A stretch of 64,000 nucleotides of DNA from Pelagibacterium xiamenense (GTDB lineage Bacteria; Pseudomonadota; Alphaproteobacteria; Rhizobiales; Devosiaceae). A program made the position numbers and the translations under genes. Positions 29,248 through 38,800 of this stretch are shown here, one piece after another; positions within the stretch are counted from its first letter, which is position 1, and every line of letters begins with the position of its first letter. The DNA lies in assembly GCF_021166475.1 (NCBI RefSeq), contig NZ_JAJOYS010000001.1:310001-374000 (forward strand), written 5' to 3'. The notes under the pieces are model-generated. The model saw only the letters and a list, made by a program, of their open reading frames with translations. It was not told the DNA's origin and did not search any database.

Positions 29248-29664
29248 TCAGAGCCGCCGGATCGTCTCGGGGTCTTCCTCCCCGCCGAAAAACGCTTCGA
29301 GCGCTTCGCGGAATGCGCACTCTTCTGGCACGGCGCGGGCAAAGAGGGTCATCGCGGAGCGGAATTTGAGATCGTCGGGGGCGCCGAAGATCGCGTGCGC
29401 GGATTTATCTTTGTGCCCGAGGACGGCGCGCGTGCATTCGAGAAGCCGTGGGCCGAGGACGGGGTGGGCGGCATAGGCGCGGGCCTCGTCGAGCCCGGAG
29501 AGGGCGAAGCGCTGGCTCATGGGAGAGTGGCCGAGGCCCGCGATCTGGGGGAAGATGAACCACATCCAGTGGGTGCGTTTGCGACCATCGCGCAGTTCGG
29601 CGAGAGCCGTGGAGTATATGGGGGATTGGGCGGTGAGGAAGTGGTGCAGTGTCTCGCTAAACCT
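29248..29664 (-). pseudogene. DUF1810 family gene lacking a standard start (5' end disrupted)
   Basis: The reading frame is open from 29664 to 29248 and matches DUF1810 from its beginning: HHFLTAQSPIYSTALAEL, then GRKRTHWMWFIFPQIAGLG. The frame has in-frame TAG and TGA codons immediately upstream (29665-29670) and no ATG, GTG or TTG before the internal ATG at 29565. Translation from 29565 would give 105 residues and lose the conserved N-terminal helix. A CTG at 29649 is the only plausible non-standard start. The break coincides with the left edge of the AT-rich islet, so loss of the start by insertion is the simplest reading. Confidence 0.65.
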
Positions 29665-29830
29665 CTATCATCCTATCGCTATTATCGTTGCTCTCAGTAG
29701 CTCGCCGCTCATGATTGTCGTGTTCATCATCCTCATCTCGGCGGCCGCTTAAGTCAGCTTCCAACCATGATTTATACTGCTCGTCGCAGTCATGAAGGAG
29801 CTTTTCAACATATCCCTTGATTTTGGTCAT
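29657..29830 (-). CDS. 57-residue acidic small protein, divergent from the deaminase gene
   Basis: Short ORF of 57 codons plus stop. It starts MTKIKGYVEK and ends SDRMIEV, with a strongly charged, likely disordered middle (GRRDEDDEHDNHERR). GGAGG lies 6 bases before the ATG, one of the best ribosome-binding sites in the window, and codon use is AT-rich like the neighbouring deaminase gene. I do not recognise a family. It is head-to-head with the deaminase gene, 79 bp apart, and its stop lies just inside the start-less DUF1810 frame. Candidate roles are an antitoxin, regulator or trigger for the deaminase; this is inference from position only. Confidence 0.6.
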   Translation of the reverse strand: MTKIKGYVEKLLHDCDEQYKSWLEADLSGRRDEDDEHDNHERRATESNDNSDRMIEV

Positions 29831-29847
29831 GATAGGCCTCCAAACAT

Positions 29848-29879
29848 GATTCTTTTAAAGAATCGTAACAATCTGTTAC
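29848..29879. promoter_or_regulatory. Two adjacent palindromes in the divergent islet promoter
   Basis: GATTCTTT-T-AAAGAATC (29848-29864) is directly followed by GTAACA-ATC-TGTTAC (29865-29879); both have perfect arms. They occupy the centre of the 79-bp gap between the 57-codon ORF and the deaminase gene. They could be operators, or hairpins in a leader RNA. Confidence 0.5.
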
Positions 29880-29909
29880 CATCTGGTTAAGGCAGTTTGG
29901 GGGAAAAGT

Positions 29910-31499
29910 GTGCTAAATCGTCTGCTGTATCCCGAGATTTTTGTCGGGCTTGTTGCGCCCGTTGGTGTCGACACCACCGACGTTAGAAAAAGCCTTACCA
30001 GCGAGTTCCAGGCGAAAGGGTACACACCGATTCACGTCAAAGTGACGGATGTGTTTCCGATCCTGCACCTTCAGGTCGGTGGAAGACACCCAATCACGAG
30101 CACGGGCTATATTGATCGGGTTCAGAACTACATAAAATTTGGGGATGAACTCCGGGAGCGCTTTGAGCGAAATGAAATCCTAGCTGCAGCAGCGATATTT
30201 TCGATAGCGAGGCTTCGAACGCAGCACTACGAAGAATTGTCCAACGAAGAAAAACACCAAACTTATGAGCGGCGTGTTTTCATTATAGATCAATGCAAAA
30301 GGCCAGAAGAGATAGACCTTCTTAGAAAGGTTTATGGAAATCTATTTTTCCAAATATCAGTATATGCGCGGCGCGAGACGCGCGCCAGGTTCATTGCCTC
30401 AAAGGTTACAAAAGATCTGGCAGTGACTGATGGAAAAACGGCAGACAGCATGGCGCTAGAATTGATTGCGGACGATGAAAATGAAGCCACAAAACCTCAT
30501 GGGCAACGGGTTGGAAAAACGTTCCACGGCGCTGATTTCATCGTTAACACAGAAGTTGTAAATCTTTCTATTGGAATGCAAATTAGAAGATTCTGTGAAT
30601 TACTTTTTGGATCAAATGCCATTTCTCCTACTAGGCTCGAATATGGAATGTATTCTGCAAAAGTGGCAGCGCTCCGCACGCTAGATTTATCGAGACAGGT
30701 GGGCGCGGCGATTTTTACAGAAGCGGGAGAGGTCTTGGCTATGGGCTCCAATGAAGTGCCCAAGGGTGGCGGCGGCACCTATTGGAGTGACTCGGAAGGT
30801 ATAGATGCCAGAGAGTATCGACTTGAGATCGATACCAATGATGACCTCAAAAAAACTGTGGCTCGGGAGTTTTACACGCTAGTTAAGGGAAAAACTCCAT
30901 CCGAAGCAGAATTTGGGAGCTTTCTGGATAGAGTAGATGTTCAAAATTCAAGAGCGATGGATGCTCTTGAATACGGAAGAATAGTCCATGCAGAAATGGG
31001 AGCCCTTATGGATGCCGCCCGGCATGGCCATTCTGTTCGAAATGCCGTATTATTTACGACCACGTTTCCATGCCATATGTGCGCAAAGCATATCGTGGCC
31101 AGTGGCATTGCAAAGGTTTACTACTTGGAACCGTATCCTAAGAGTTTAGTTTCGGAAATTCATTCGGATTCAGTTGAGGTGGATGGCTCGGATCGCGGGA
31201 AATACCGCGATTATCCAGCTAGTCGATTTGAGCATTTCTATGGAGTCACCCCAAGACGGTATCGTGAATTTTTTGAACGTACCAAGCGCAAGAAGGATGG
31301 GCAATTTGTCCCCTACTCGGGCGTAGGAGGAAAGCCGCAACCCATAGTTGAAACCTATAGACCCTCCTATGCTCAGTTAGAGCAAAAAGTAATACGGTTT
31401 GGGCTGGAACTCCTCGAACAGCTCACGGAGAAGAGAGCAGCAGGTGGGAGGAATAAGCTGAAGCCTCTTAGACTTGTCGTGCATAGCCCTGACGTCTAA
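29910..31499 (+). CDS. avcD: Antiphage dCTP/dCMP deaminase, AvcD type
   Basis: 529-residue two-domain protein. The N-terminal P-loop-kinase-like domain begins EIFVGLVAPVGVDTTDV, in the place of a Walker A loop but without its Lys. The C-terminal cytidine/deoxycytidylate deaminase domain has HAE at residues 360-362 (His zinc ligand, Glu catalytic) and PCHMC with Cys388 and Cys391. Length and order match AvcD, which depletes deoxycytidine nucleotides during phage infection. Translation starts at GTG after GGGGGAAAA. The gene is visibly AT-rich with many AGA, TTA and ATA codons, unlike all neighbours, so it was probably acquired. Its stop interlocks with that of polA (4-bp overlap, convergent). 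Confidence 0.85.
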   Translation: MLNRLLYPEIFVGLVAPVGVDTTDVRKSLTSEFQAKGYTPIHVKVTDVFPILHLQVGGRHPITSTGYIDRVQNYIKFGDELRERFERNEILAAAAIFSIARLRTQHYEELSNEEKHQTYERRVFIIDQCKRPEEIDLLRKVYGNLFFQISVYARRETRARFIASKVTKDLAVTDGKTADSMALELIADDENEATKPHGQRVGKTFHGADFIVNTEVVNLSIGMQIRRFCELLFGSNAISPTRLEYGMYSAKVAALRTLDLSRQVGAAIFTEAGEVLAMGSNEVPKGGGGTYWSDSEGIDAREYRLEIDTNDDLKKTVAREFYTLVKGKTPSEAEFGSFLDRVDVQNSRAMDALEYGRIVHAEMGALMDAARHGHSVRNAVLFTTTFPCHMCAKHIVASGIAKVYYLEPYPKSLVSEIHSDSVEVDGSDRGKYRDYPASRFEHFYGVTPRRYREFFERTKRKKDGQFVPYSGVGGKPQPIVETYRPSYAQLEQKVIRFGLELLEQLTEKRAAGGRNKLKPLRLVVHSPDV

Positions 31500-34387
31500 T
31501 GCGCCTCCCCCCAATGTTTAGCCGCCTTCGCATCCACCTTGAGCGGCACGGTTAGCTTCAACGCCGGCTCTGCCGCGCCCTCCATCGTCTTGCAGATGAA
31601 CGGGATCGCCGCCTCGGCGCTCTCCGCCGGCGCTTCGAAGATCAACTCGTCGTGCACCTGCAGGAGCATGTCGGCTGCCATTTGGTTCTCCGTCAAAACC
31701 CGCTCCATGCGGATCATGGCGCGGCGGATGATGTCGGCGGCCGAGCCCTGGATGGGGGCGTTGATCGAGGCGCGTTCGATGAAGGCGCGTTCGGAGGGGT
31801 TTTTGGTGTTGGCGTTTTCGAACGGGATCTTGCGCCCGAAAATCGTCGAGACGAACCCTTGCGATTTCACCGTCTTGCGCTGGTGGTCCATGTAATCCTG
31901 GATGCCCGGGAAGCGCTCGAAATAGGTCTTGATGTACTCCCCCGCCTCCGAGCGCGAGATGCCCAGCTGGTTGGCGAGCCCGAAGGCGGAAATGCCGTAG
32001 ATGATGCCGAAATTGATCGCCTTGGCGCGGCGGCGGATCATCGGGTCCATGCCTTCGATAGGGACGCCGAACATCTCGCTCGCGGTCATCGCGTGAATGT
32101 CGAGGCCCTCCTCGAAGGCGTCCTTTAGGGCCTGGATATCGGCGATGTGCGCGAGAACGCGCAATTCGATCTGCGAATAGTCCGCGGAAATCAGAAGATT
32201 GCCGTCCTCGGCGACGAAGGCGGTGCGGATTTTCCGCCCGTCCTCGGTGCGGATGGGGATGTTCTGGAGGTTCGGGTCGGTCGAGGAGAGCCGCCCCGTG
32301 GCGACGGCGGCCTGATGGTAGGAGGTGTGCACGCGCTTTGTGCGCGGGTTGATATATTCGGGCAGCGCGTCGGTATAGGTGGATTTCAATTTGGTCACCC
32401 CGCGCCAGTCGAGGATGACCTTGGCGAGCGGCACGTCCCTGGCCGCGAGATCGTCGAGCACCGAGGCGCCGGTCGACCATGCGCCGGTCTTGGTCTTGGT
32501 GCCGCCCTCGAGCCCCATCCTGCCAAAGAGGATGTCGCCGAGCTGTTTGGGGGACCCCAGGTTGAACCGCTCGCCGGCGATCTCGTGCGCCTCGGCCTCG
32601 AGCGCGGCGGCGCGCTGGGCGAAATCGCCCGAAAGCTCGGAAAGGATCTGCCGGTCGACCGAAATCCCCCGCCCCTCCATGCGTGCGAGCACGGGGATGA
32701 GCGGGCGGTCGACGGTTTCGTAGATCGTCGTGCCCGAATAGGCGGGGAGGCGGGGCTTTAGAACGTGCCAGAGCCGCATGGTGATGTCGGCGTCCTCGGC
32801 GGCGTATTTCGCGGCGGTCTCGATCTCCAGCTGGTTGAAGGTCTTCTGCGCCTTGCCGGTGCCCGCGATGTCGGAGAATTTGATCGGCGTGTGCTCGAGA
32901 TAGCGCTGGGCGAGCGCGTCCATGCCGTTGTTGCGCGCGCCGTCGATGGCGTAGCTCATCACCATGGTGTCGTCGACCGGGTTAAGGTCGACGCCGTAAC
33001 GCGCGAGCATGCCGATGTCGTATTTGATGTTCTGCCCGATCTTGAGGATCGCCGGGTCCTCGAAGACGGGCTTGAGCATGGCGAGCGCGGTTTCGGGCGG
33101 CATCTGGCCTTCGGCGCGACCCGAGCCGAACATGTCCCCCTCGCCCACGGTGTGGCCCACAGGAATATAGCAGCCATTGCCCGGCGCGGTGGAAAGGCAG
33201 ATGCCCACGAGATCGGCCCGCTGATTGTCGAGCCCGGTGGTTTCGGTGTCGATCGCAACGTGGCCCGTCTCGATGATCCGGGCGACCCAGGCGGCCAGTG
33301 CCTCGGGCTCGCGGACGATCTCGTAAGCCTCGTAATCGATGGGGAGCGCGGCGATTTTCGCGAGCACCGCTTCGGCATGCTCGGCCGGGCCGTGGGCGGT
33401 CGCATGGGCGGCTCCGGTATCCGCCGCGATACCGGTCTCGCCCGAATGCCCGTCCGCGGAGGCGCTGAGGCCGGTGTCGGCGGAAAAATCGTCCGGGTCC
33501 ACATCGAGCGCCGTCGCGACCCGGCGGGTGAAGGCGGAAAATTCCATGGCCTTGAGGAACGGGATCAGCGTTTTCGCCTCGAGCGGCTGGCGCACGAGGT
33601 CCTCGAGCGGCACCTCGACGGGGACGTCGGTTTTCAGCCGCACGAGCTCGCGGGAAATCCGCGCCATCTCGGCGTTCTCGATGATCGTCTCGCGGCGCTT
33701 GTTCTGCTTGATCTCCGAGGCGCGGGCGAGGAGCGTGTCGAGATCGCCATATTCGTTGATCAGGAGCGCCGCGGTCTTGACCCCGATGCCGGGGATGCCG
33801 GGGACGTTGTCGACGGCGTCCCCGCACAGCGCCTGGACGTCGACGACCTTGTCCGGGCCGACGCCGAACTTCTTTTCCACCTCCTCGGGCCCCATCCAGC
33901 GCAGGGGCGGCTGGCCCGGCCGCGCAATGGTGTCGAGCATCGAGACGTCCGGCCCGATCAGTTGCATCAGGTCCTTGTCGGACGAAACGATTGTGACCAT
34001 CGCGCCTTTTTCGCGCGCCTGGGTGGCGTAGGTGGCGATGATGTCGTCGGCCTCGTAGCCTTCCTGCTCGATCGAGGGGATCGAAAAGGCGCGGGTGGCG
34101 GTGCGCGTCAAGGGGAATTGCGGGATCAGGTCCTCGGGCGCTTCGGGGCGGTGTGCCTTGTATTCGGGGTAGAGATCGTTGCGGAAGCTCTTGCCCGAAT
34201 AATCGAAAATGACCGCCAGATGGGTCGGCGCCTCGCGCGATTTGAGATCGTCATAGAGCTTGAAGAGCATATTGCAGAACCCCGAAACCGCCCCCACGGG
34301 CAAGCCGTCGGACTTGCGGGTCAGCGGCGGCAGGGCGTGATAGGCCCGGAAAATGAAGCTCGATCCGTCAACGAGTACGAGGTGCAT
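31496..34387 (-). CDS. polA: DNA polymerase I
   Basis: Repair and Okazaki-fragment processing polymerase. The 963-residue protein has three intact domains: an N-terminal 5'-3' exonuclease (residues 1 to about 290, VDGSSFIFRAYHALP and GDAVDNVPGIPGIG), a 3'-5' proofreading domain starting at VAIDTETTGLD, and the polymerase domain with ISADYSQIELRVLAHIA and the final VHDELIFEAP motif. The C terminus HWGEAH is the usual end, so the islet insertion next to it did not damage the gene. Confidence 0.97.
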   Translation of the reverse strand: MHLVLVDGSSFIFRAYHALPPLTRKSDGLPVGAVSGFCNMLFKLYDDLKSREAPTHLAVIFDYSGKSFRNDLYPEYKAHRPEAPEDLIPQFPLTRTATRAFSIPSIEQEGYEADDIIATYATQAREKGAMVTIVSSDKDLMQLIGPDVSMLDTIARPGQPPLRWMGPEEVEKKFGVGPDKVVDVQALCGDAVDNVPGIPGIGVKTAALLINEYGDLDTLLARASEIKQNKRRETIIENAEMARISRELVRLKTDVPVEVPLEDLVRQPLEAKTLIPFLKAMEFSAFTRRVATALDVDPDDFSADTGLSASADGHSGETGIAADTGAAHATAHGPAEHAEAVLAKIAALPIDYEAYEIVREPEALAAWVARIIETGHVAIDTETTGLDNQRADLVGICLSTAPGNGCYIPVGHTVGEGDMFGSGRAEGQMPPETALAMLKPVFEDPAILKIGQNIKYDIGMLARYGVDLNPVDDTMVMSYAIDGARNNGMDALAQRYLEHTPIKFSDIAGTGKAQKTFNQLEIETAAKYAAEDADITMRLWHVLKPRLPAYSGTTIYETVDRPLIPVLARMEGRGISVDRQILSELSGDFAQRAAALEAEAHEIAGERFNLGSPKQLGDILFGRMGLEGGTKTKTGAWSTGASVLDDLAARDVPLAKVILDWRGVTKLKSTYTDALPEYINPRTKRVHTSYHQAAVATGRLSSTDPNLQNIPIRTEDGRKIRTAFVAEDGNLLISADYSQIELRVLAHIADIQALKDAFEEGLDIHAMTASEMFGVPIEGMDPMIRRRAKAINFGIIYGISAFGLANQLGISRSEAGEYIKTYFERFPGIQDYMDHQRKTVKSQGFVSTIFGRKIPFENANTKNPSERAFIERASINAPIQGSAADIIRRAMIRMERVLTENQMAADMLLQVHDELIFEAPAESAEAAIPFICKTMEGAAEPALKLTVPLKVDAKAAKHWGEAH

Positions 34388-34620
34388 GAGAAGGTCGGTC
34401 CCGGATATGGCGGGGGCAGGCGCGCCCGAAAGTGGTGGTGTCGCTTTTTGCGGCGCAGATTGGCGCGAATGGGGATTCGGGGCAAGGGGCGCGATCCGCG
34501 CGATTGCGCCCGGCGCGGGTGGAGGAATTGGTTAACACTCGACAGGCACAATGGCCCCGCGCCGTGCAATGCGCGGCGAGGAGGGCGCATTCGTAGGCAT
34601 TCCAACGAGAGGAGGCCGGA

Positions 34621-35190
34621 ATGCTAGACAAATGCACGGCCATCGTGATGGCCACGGACAAGGCGTGGATCGAACGCTGCAAAAAGCTCGCCCATACGGC
34701 GGGCTTCGAGGAGACCTATGGGTTCCTGGGCGTCGACGACATCGCGCGCCGCGTCCGCAAGACGCCGGTCCAGTTCCTGTTCGCCCACTACGAACTCGGC
34801 GAGGACGTTTTGCGCGAAACCATGATCGCGATCCGGCACCACCACGAGCGCGACGTCAAATTCATGCCCATGGTGGTCTTCACCAAGGACCAGAGCGTGG
34901 CCTCGCTCAAGCACTTCCTCAAAATGGGGTTCGACGACATCGTCGCCTTCCCCTGCGCCATGACGCACCTGGTGGGCCGGCTCGAATTGCAGCTCGACCG
35001 CAAGCTCGATTATTTCCAGGCCGGGGATTATTTCGGTCCCGACCGCCGGCGGCTGATGGAGGAGGACGAGGACTACCGCAGGGAACGCCGCGCGGGGGGC
35101 ACCTATACCCACTTCGTCATCCAGCGCGATATCGAACACGGCGTACGGATCCTGCACCAGAAGCAGGAGCACGCGCGCGAGAGCGCGTAG
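34621..35190 (+). CDS. Receiver-like protein without phospho-acceptor Asp
   Basis: 189-residue cytosolic protein whose first 125 residues follow the CheY beta-alpha order. The key residues are altered: the acidic pair after strand 1 is replaced by ATDK, strand 3 ends FLFAHYEL where the phospho-acceptor Asp should be, strand 4 gives VVFTKDQ, and strand 5 ends AFPC instead of KP. Phosphorylation at the normal site is therefore unlikely. The C-terminal 60 residues are highly charged and helical (RRLMEEDEDYRRERR). The start follows GAGAGGAGGCCGGA. Its function is unknown; a protein-interaction pseudo-receiver is the best reading. Confidence 0.7.
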   Translation: MLDKCTAIVMATDKAWIERCKKLAHTAGFEETYGFLGVDDIARRVRKTPVQFLFAHYELGEDVLRETMIAIRHHHERDVKFMPMVVFTKDQSVASLKHFLKMGFDDIVAFPCAMTHLVGRLELQLDRKLDYFQAGDYFGPDRRRLMEEDEDYRRERRAGGTYTHFVIQRDIEHGVRILHQKQEHARESA

Positions 35191-35219
35191 GCCGGGTTCT
35201 TCGCCTTGGGTCGGGCCGG

Positions 35220-35753
35220 CTAAACCTGCGCCCACGCGGGCGGGGTGACGCCCATGACGAGGGCCCAGTAGGTCCCGTACGAGTTGTTGGCCGTCGACGG
35301 TCCGCGGCGAACGGCAAGGCCGAACTGCCGGTAGTCGGGGTTGACCATGACCCTGTGGTGCGTCGGCGAGGTCATCCAGCCATCGATCACCGCTTCCAGC
35401 GTCGGCGGGCCGCCCGCGAGGTTTTCGCCCGCCCCGCCCCAGAAATTCTGCCGCCGCAGCCGCGTGATGAACGCTTCGCCGCTCTCGGCGGTATGCGCGA
35501 CATTGCCCGTGCGCGCCATGATCGCCGCCTGCTCGTCGGCCACCGCCTGGAGCGTGGCATTGTGGCTCACTTCAGGCAGGTCCTCGTCCCGGCGCATCGC
35601 GTTGAGCGCCGCCTGCGCGGCGGAGGGCGAGACGTAGGAAACGGGCGTCGCCCGTGGCGTGGTCATCACATAGGACGACGCGCAGCCCGCAAGCGCGGTG
35701 GCGGCAAAGCCCGAGGATATGAGGAGAAAACGGCGGCGGGTCGGATCGGTCAT
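35220..35753 (-). CDS. CAP-domain (SCP/PR-1-like) lipoprotein, probably Tat-exported
   Basis: 177-residue secreted CAP superfamily protein. The N terminus TRRRFLLISSG is a twin-arginine-like signal followed by ATALAGC, a lipobox with lipidated Cys. The CAP core shows HNATLQAVADEQA, NVAHT, GENLAGG, WMTSPTHHRVMVNPDYRQFGLAV and YWALVMG, the CAP1 and CAP2-type motifs. The start at 35753 is preferred, but 35765 is also in frame. It lies 58 bp downstream of tamB, same strand, so an envelope role is plausible. Confidence 0.85.
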   Translation of the reverse strand: MTDPTRRRFLLISSGFAATALAGCASSYVMTTPRATPVSYVSPSAAQAALNAMRRDEDLPEVSHNATLQAVADEQAAIMARTGNVAHTAESGEAFITRLRRQNFWGGAGENLAGGPPTLEAVIDGWMTSPTHHRVMVNPDYRQFGLAVRRGPSTANNSYGTYWALVMGVTPPAWAQV

Positions 35754-35811
35754 GAGAAAGGTCATTAGCAGAGGCGAAGCGGCGGCGGGTACAGTTTTTG
35801 CTCGCGGGTAT

Positions 35812-38800
35812 CTAATAATCCGTCTCGTAAAACACCCCGACCTCCGATTCCCCGCTCGCGCTCGTCGAGCCGCGGGCGGTGAGGGCCTGGGTGATGTCGA
35901 TATTGATCGAGACGCGGTTTTCCGCGCCCGCTTCGACCCCCAGATAGATGTTGTCGTCGAGATAGGTGCCCGCGCGCACCGAGGCATTGCCCTCGGCATC
36001 GGTGACAATGTCGAGATCGTCAAGACCGGCGGCGGTGCGCAGGCTGTCGAGCAGCGAATTGCCGCCGCCGCCACCCGCGAGCTCGGCGGCGGTCGCTGCG
36101 AGCTGGGCCAGTTGGAGAGGCGACAGCTCGCCCACGCTGCGCCGGAAAATGAGCTGCGCGAGCACCTCGTCCTGCGGCAGCGCGGGTTGGGAGGAAAATT
36201 CGATTTCGGGCGAGGAGGCGCGGCCGGTGACGGTGATGAAGACGGTGAGATCGTCGGCGCCGGCCGAGGCGACGAAGTCGAGATAAGGATCGAGATCCCC
36301 GATCAGCGTGACCCGGCCGGATTCGAAATCGATCCTTTGCCCCAGGATCGAAAAGCGTCCCCGGATCAGTTCGAGCCCGCCTACGGGCTGGACGTCGGCG
36401 ACATTGCCGGTGATGCGCAACTGGCCGCCCACTTCCGCATCGAGCCCGAGCCCGCGGATGAAAACCTGATTGGGCGCGGAAATCGTGACATCGAGCGCCA
36501 GGGGCGACGAGCGCGCCGCGCCCCCATCCCCATCGCGGCCGACCTGCGCGCGGGCGAGGGTCGCAAGGACCGCCGGGGGCGGCGAGACGTGCCGCACATC
36601 GATCACCGCACCCGATCCGCCAAGCCCCTCGGGCAGGGTGATATCGGCGCGGTCAATGTCGACGCGGCCCGAAAGCCGTCCGCCCCGGCCGATCGGACCC
36701 GAGAGGTTCAGCGTGCCGTTGAGCGTTGCGACCAGCAGATAGCCGTCCGCATATCGCGCGTCATCGAGCGTGATCGTGACGTCGGAGGTGAAGGCAGGCG
36801 CATCGAGCCCGATCGTGCCGGTGGCCGAAACCGAGCCGCCCGTCGCGAGCCGTGCGGTGAGCGCGGAAATTGCGATCCGTTCGCCCGTAAGCTGCGCGCT
36901 GCCGGTGATATCGACGAGCCGCAGCGCGAGGCCGGGGTCGATATAGTCGCCGTTCGCCACCGATACCGTGCCGGAAAATTGCGGATTGTCGAGCCGTCCG
37001 GTGACCTGCGCGTCGACCGTCGCGGTGCCCGAAACCTGCGCGCCGCGATCGGCGACGAACCGGCTGGCAAGGCTCAGGGGCGCAGTACCCCGGACCGAGA
37101 CGCTAAGTCCGCGCCCGGCCAGGGGGATGGTGCCGCTCGCGGTTGCCTGCAACCCCTGCGCGCCCGTGGCGCTGGCGCTTGTCAGCGTGACGGTTCGGTC
37201 CGCATACCGGCCCTCGGCGGTCACCGAGAACGGCGCGATGCCAAATTCGGAAACCGCAGCGGCGTTGAGTCCCGCGCCCGAGATCGAAAAACTGGCCTGC
37301 GGGTTTGCCGCGGCGCCAAAAATGCGCGCCTCCCCCTCGAGCGTGCCCGCAAGCCCGAGCCCCGGCGCGACGGCGTTGGCAATCGAAAGCGGCAACGCGC
37401 TGACCGTCAGGTCGATATCGAGCGCCTCGCCCGCCGAACCGGTCGCCGTGATCCGGCCCGAACCGGCGTTGATCTCGATGCCTGAAAACTGCACCGTGTC
37501 GTCGGCCACCGTGAGCGTTGCCGGTGCCGCGAGACTTGCCGAGAGCGCTCCTTGCGTGAGCGAGAGCGTGTCGAGCGCGACGCTGTAACCCGCATCGATG
37601 GGCGAGAGCGCGCCCGCGAGCGCCAGTTCGGTGCCGTTGCCAAGCGCGGCGGACCCGTCGAACCGCGTTGTATCCTCCGCGCTCACGGCGCGCAGCATGA
37701 CCGTGTCGATATCGGTTCCCGCTGCAACGATATCGCGACCGTCGATGGTGCCGCGAATGACCGGGACGCCAAAAAGGTCCTCGATCTCGATGTCGGCGGT
37801 GGCCGACCCGACCGAAACCGCCTCGGCGGTGAGGCCCGAGAGCTGCGCCTCGGCGGTGACGTTCTGCGTTGCGCCCGACCGTGCCAGAATGATGTCGGCA
37901 TTGACGGTGCCCGAGGCATCGACGAGCGCCAGCGCGGCGGCGGTTTCGACTTCAGGCGCATCGAGCGTCAGCCGCGCGTCCATCAGCCCGTCGGCAAAGC
38001 GCGTCAGATTGCCCGAAAGCTCGGCCCCCGGCGCCGAAAAGGCAATGTCGGCGAGCCGCAGGCGCTCGGGCGTCGAATCGATATCCGCGCCGAGCGTGAC
38101 GCGGAAGCCGTCGAGGAAGGCCGTGCCCGAAACCGTGCCGGAGAGCGTGCCGTCCTGGGTCACCCCGGTAAAACCGGCATTGGCGTTGGTAAGCGTGCGC
38201 TCGGCGATCCGGCCCTGGGGAACCGAGGCGTTGAAATCGAGCGCGATGCGGCCTTCGCTGCCCCGGGCCGTACCGGTCGCCGTCAGCGCACCGGAAAGCT
38301 GCTCGTCGATGAGCGCGAGGTCGGAAAGCGCAACGTTAAGGGCGAAATCGGCCGCGCCGGTGGCATAGGTCCCGTCGGCGGTGATTTCGACCTGCGCGTT
38401 GGTGAGCGCGAAATTCTCAGCCTCGAGACCGCGCGCGGTGCGCGCGACCCGGCCCGAAAGCGCGATTTCGCCCGCGAGCAGGTTGTCGGCAACCGGATCG
38501 TCGATGGAAAGCCCCAGCGCGGTGCCGTCGAGCGTGAGGTCGAACCCGCCAACGAGCGGCGAAACCGTGCCGGTCGCGGCAAGCGACATGGCGCCGGACA
38601 GATCGCGGCCGGCGAGCCCCGAAAACGGTGCGATCGAGGTGGTTTCGACGCCGATCGTGCCGTCGAAGACCGCGTCGTCGATCTCGCCGGAAAGATCGAG
38701 CGTGAGCGCTTCGCCCATGAGGCGGAACTGCGCGAGCGTGATCGGGTCGCCCGCCTGCCAGAGCGCGGCGATGCCGAGCCCTATTGCGTTGCCGAAGGCC

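Noticed and set aside
29831-29909. An AvcI-like inhibitory RNA upstream of avcD
   Set aside because: Only 79 bp are available before the divergent small ORF, shorter than known AvcI; an antisense or overlapping RNA remains possible but nothing in the sequence shows it.
34551-35768. 405-codon plus-strand frame overlapping the receiver-like gene
   Set aside because: Arg/Pro-rich shadow frame; the receiver-like frame has the ribosome-binding site and a fold-like sequence.
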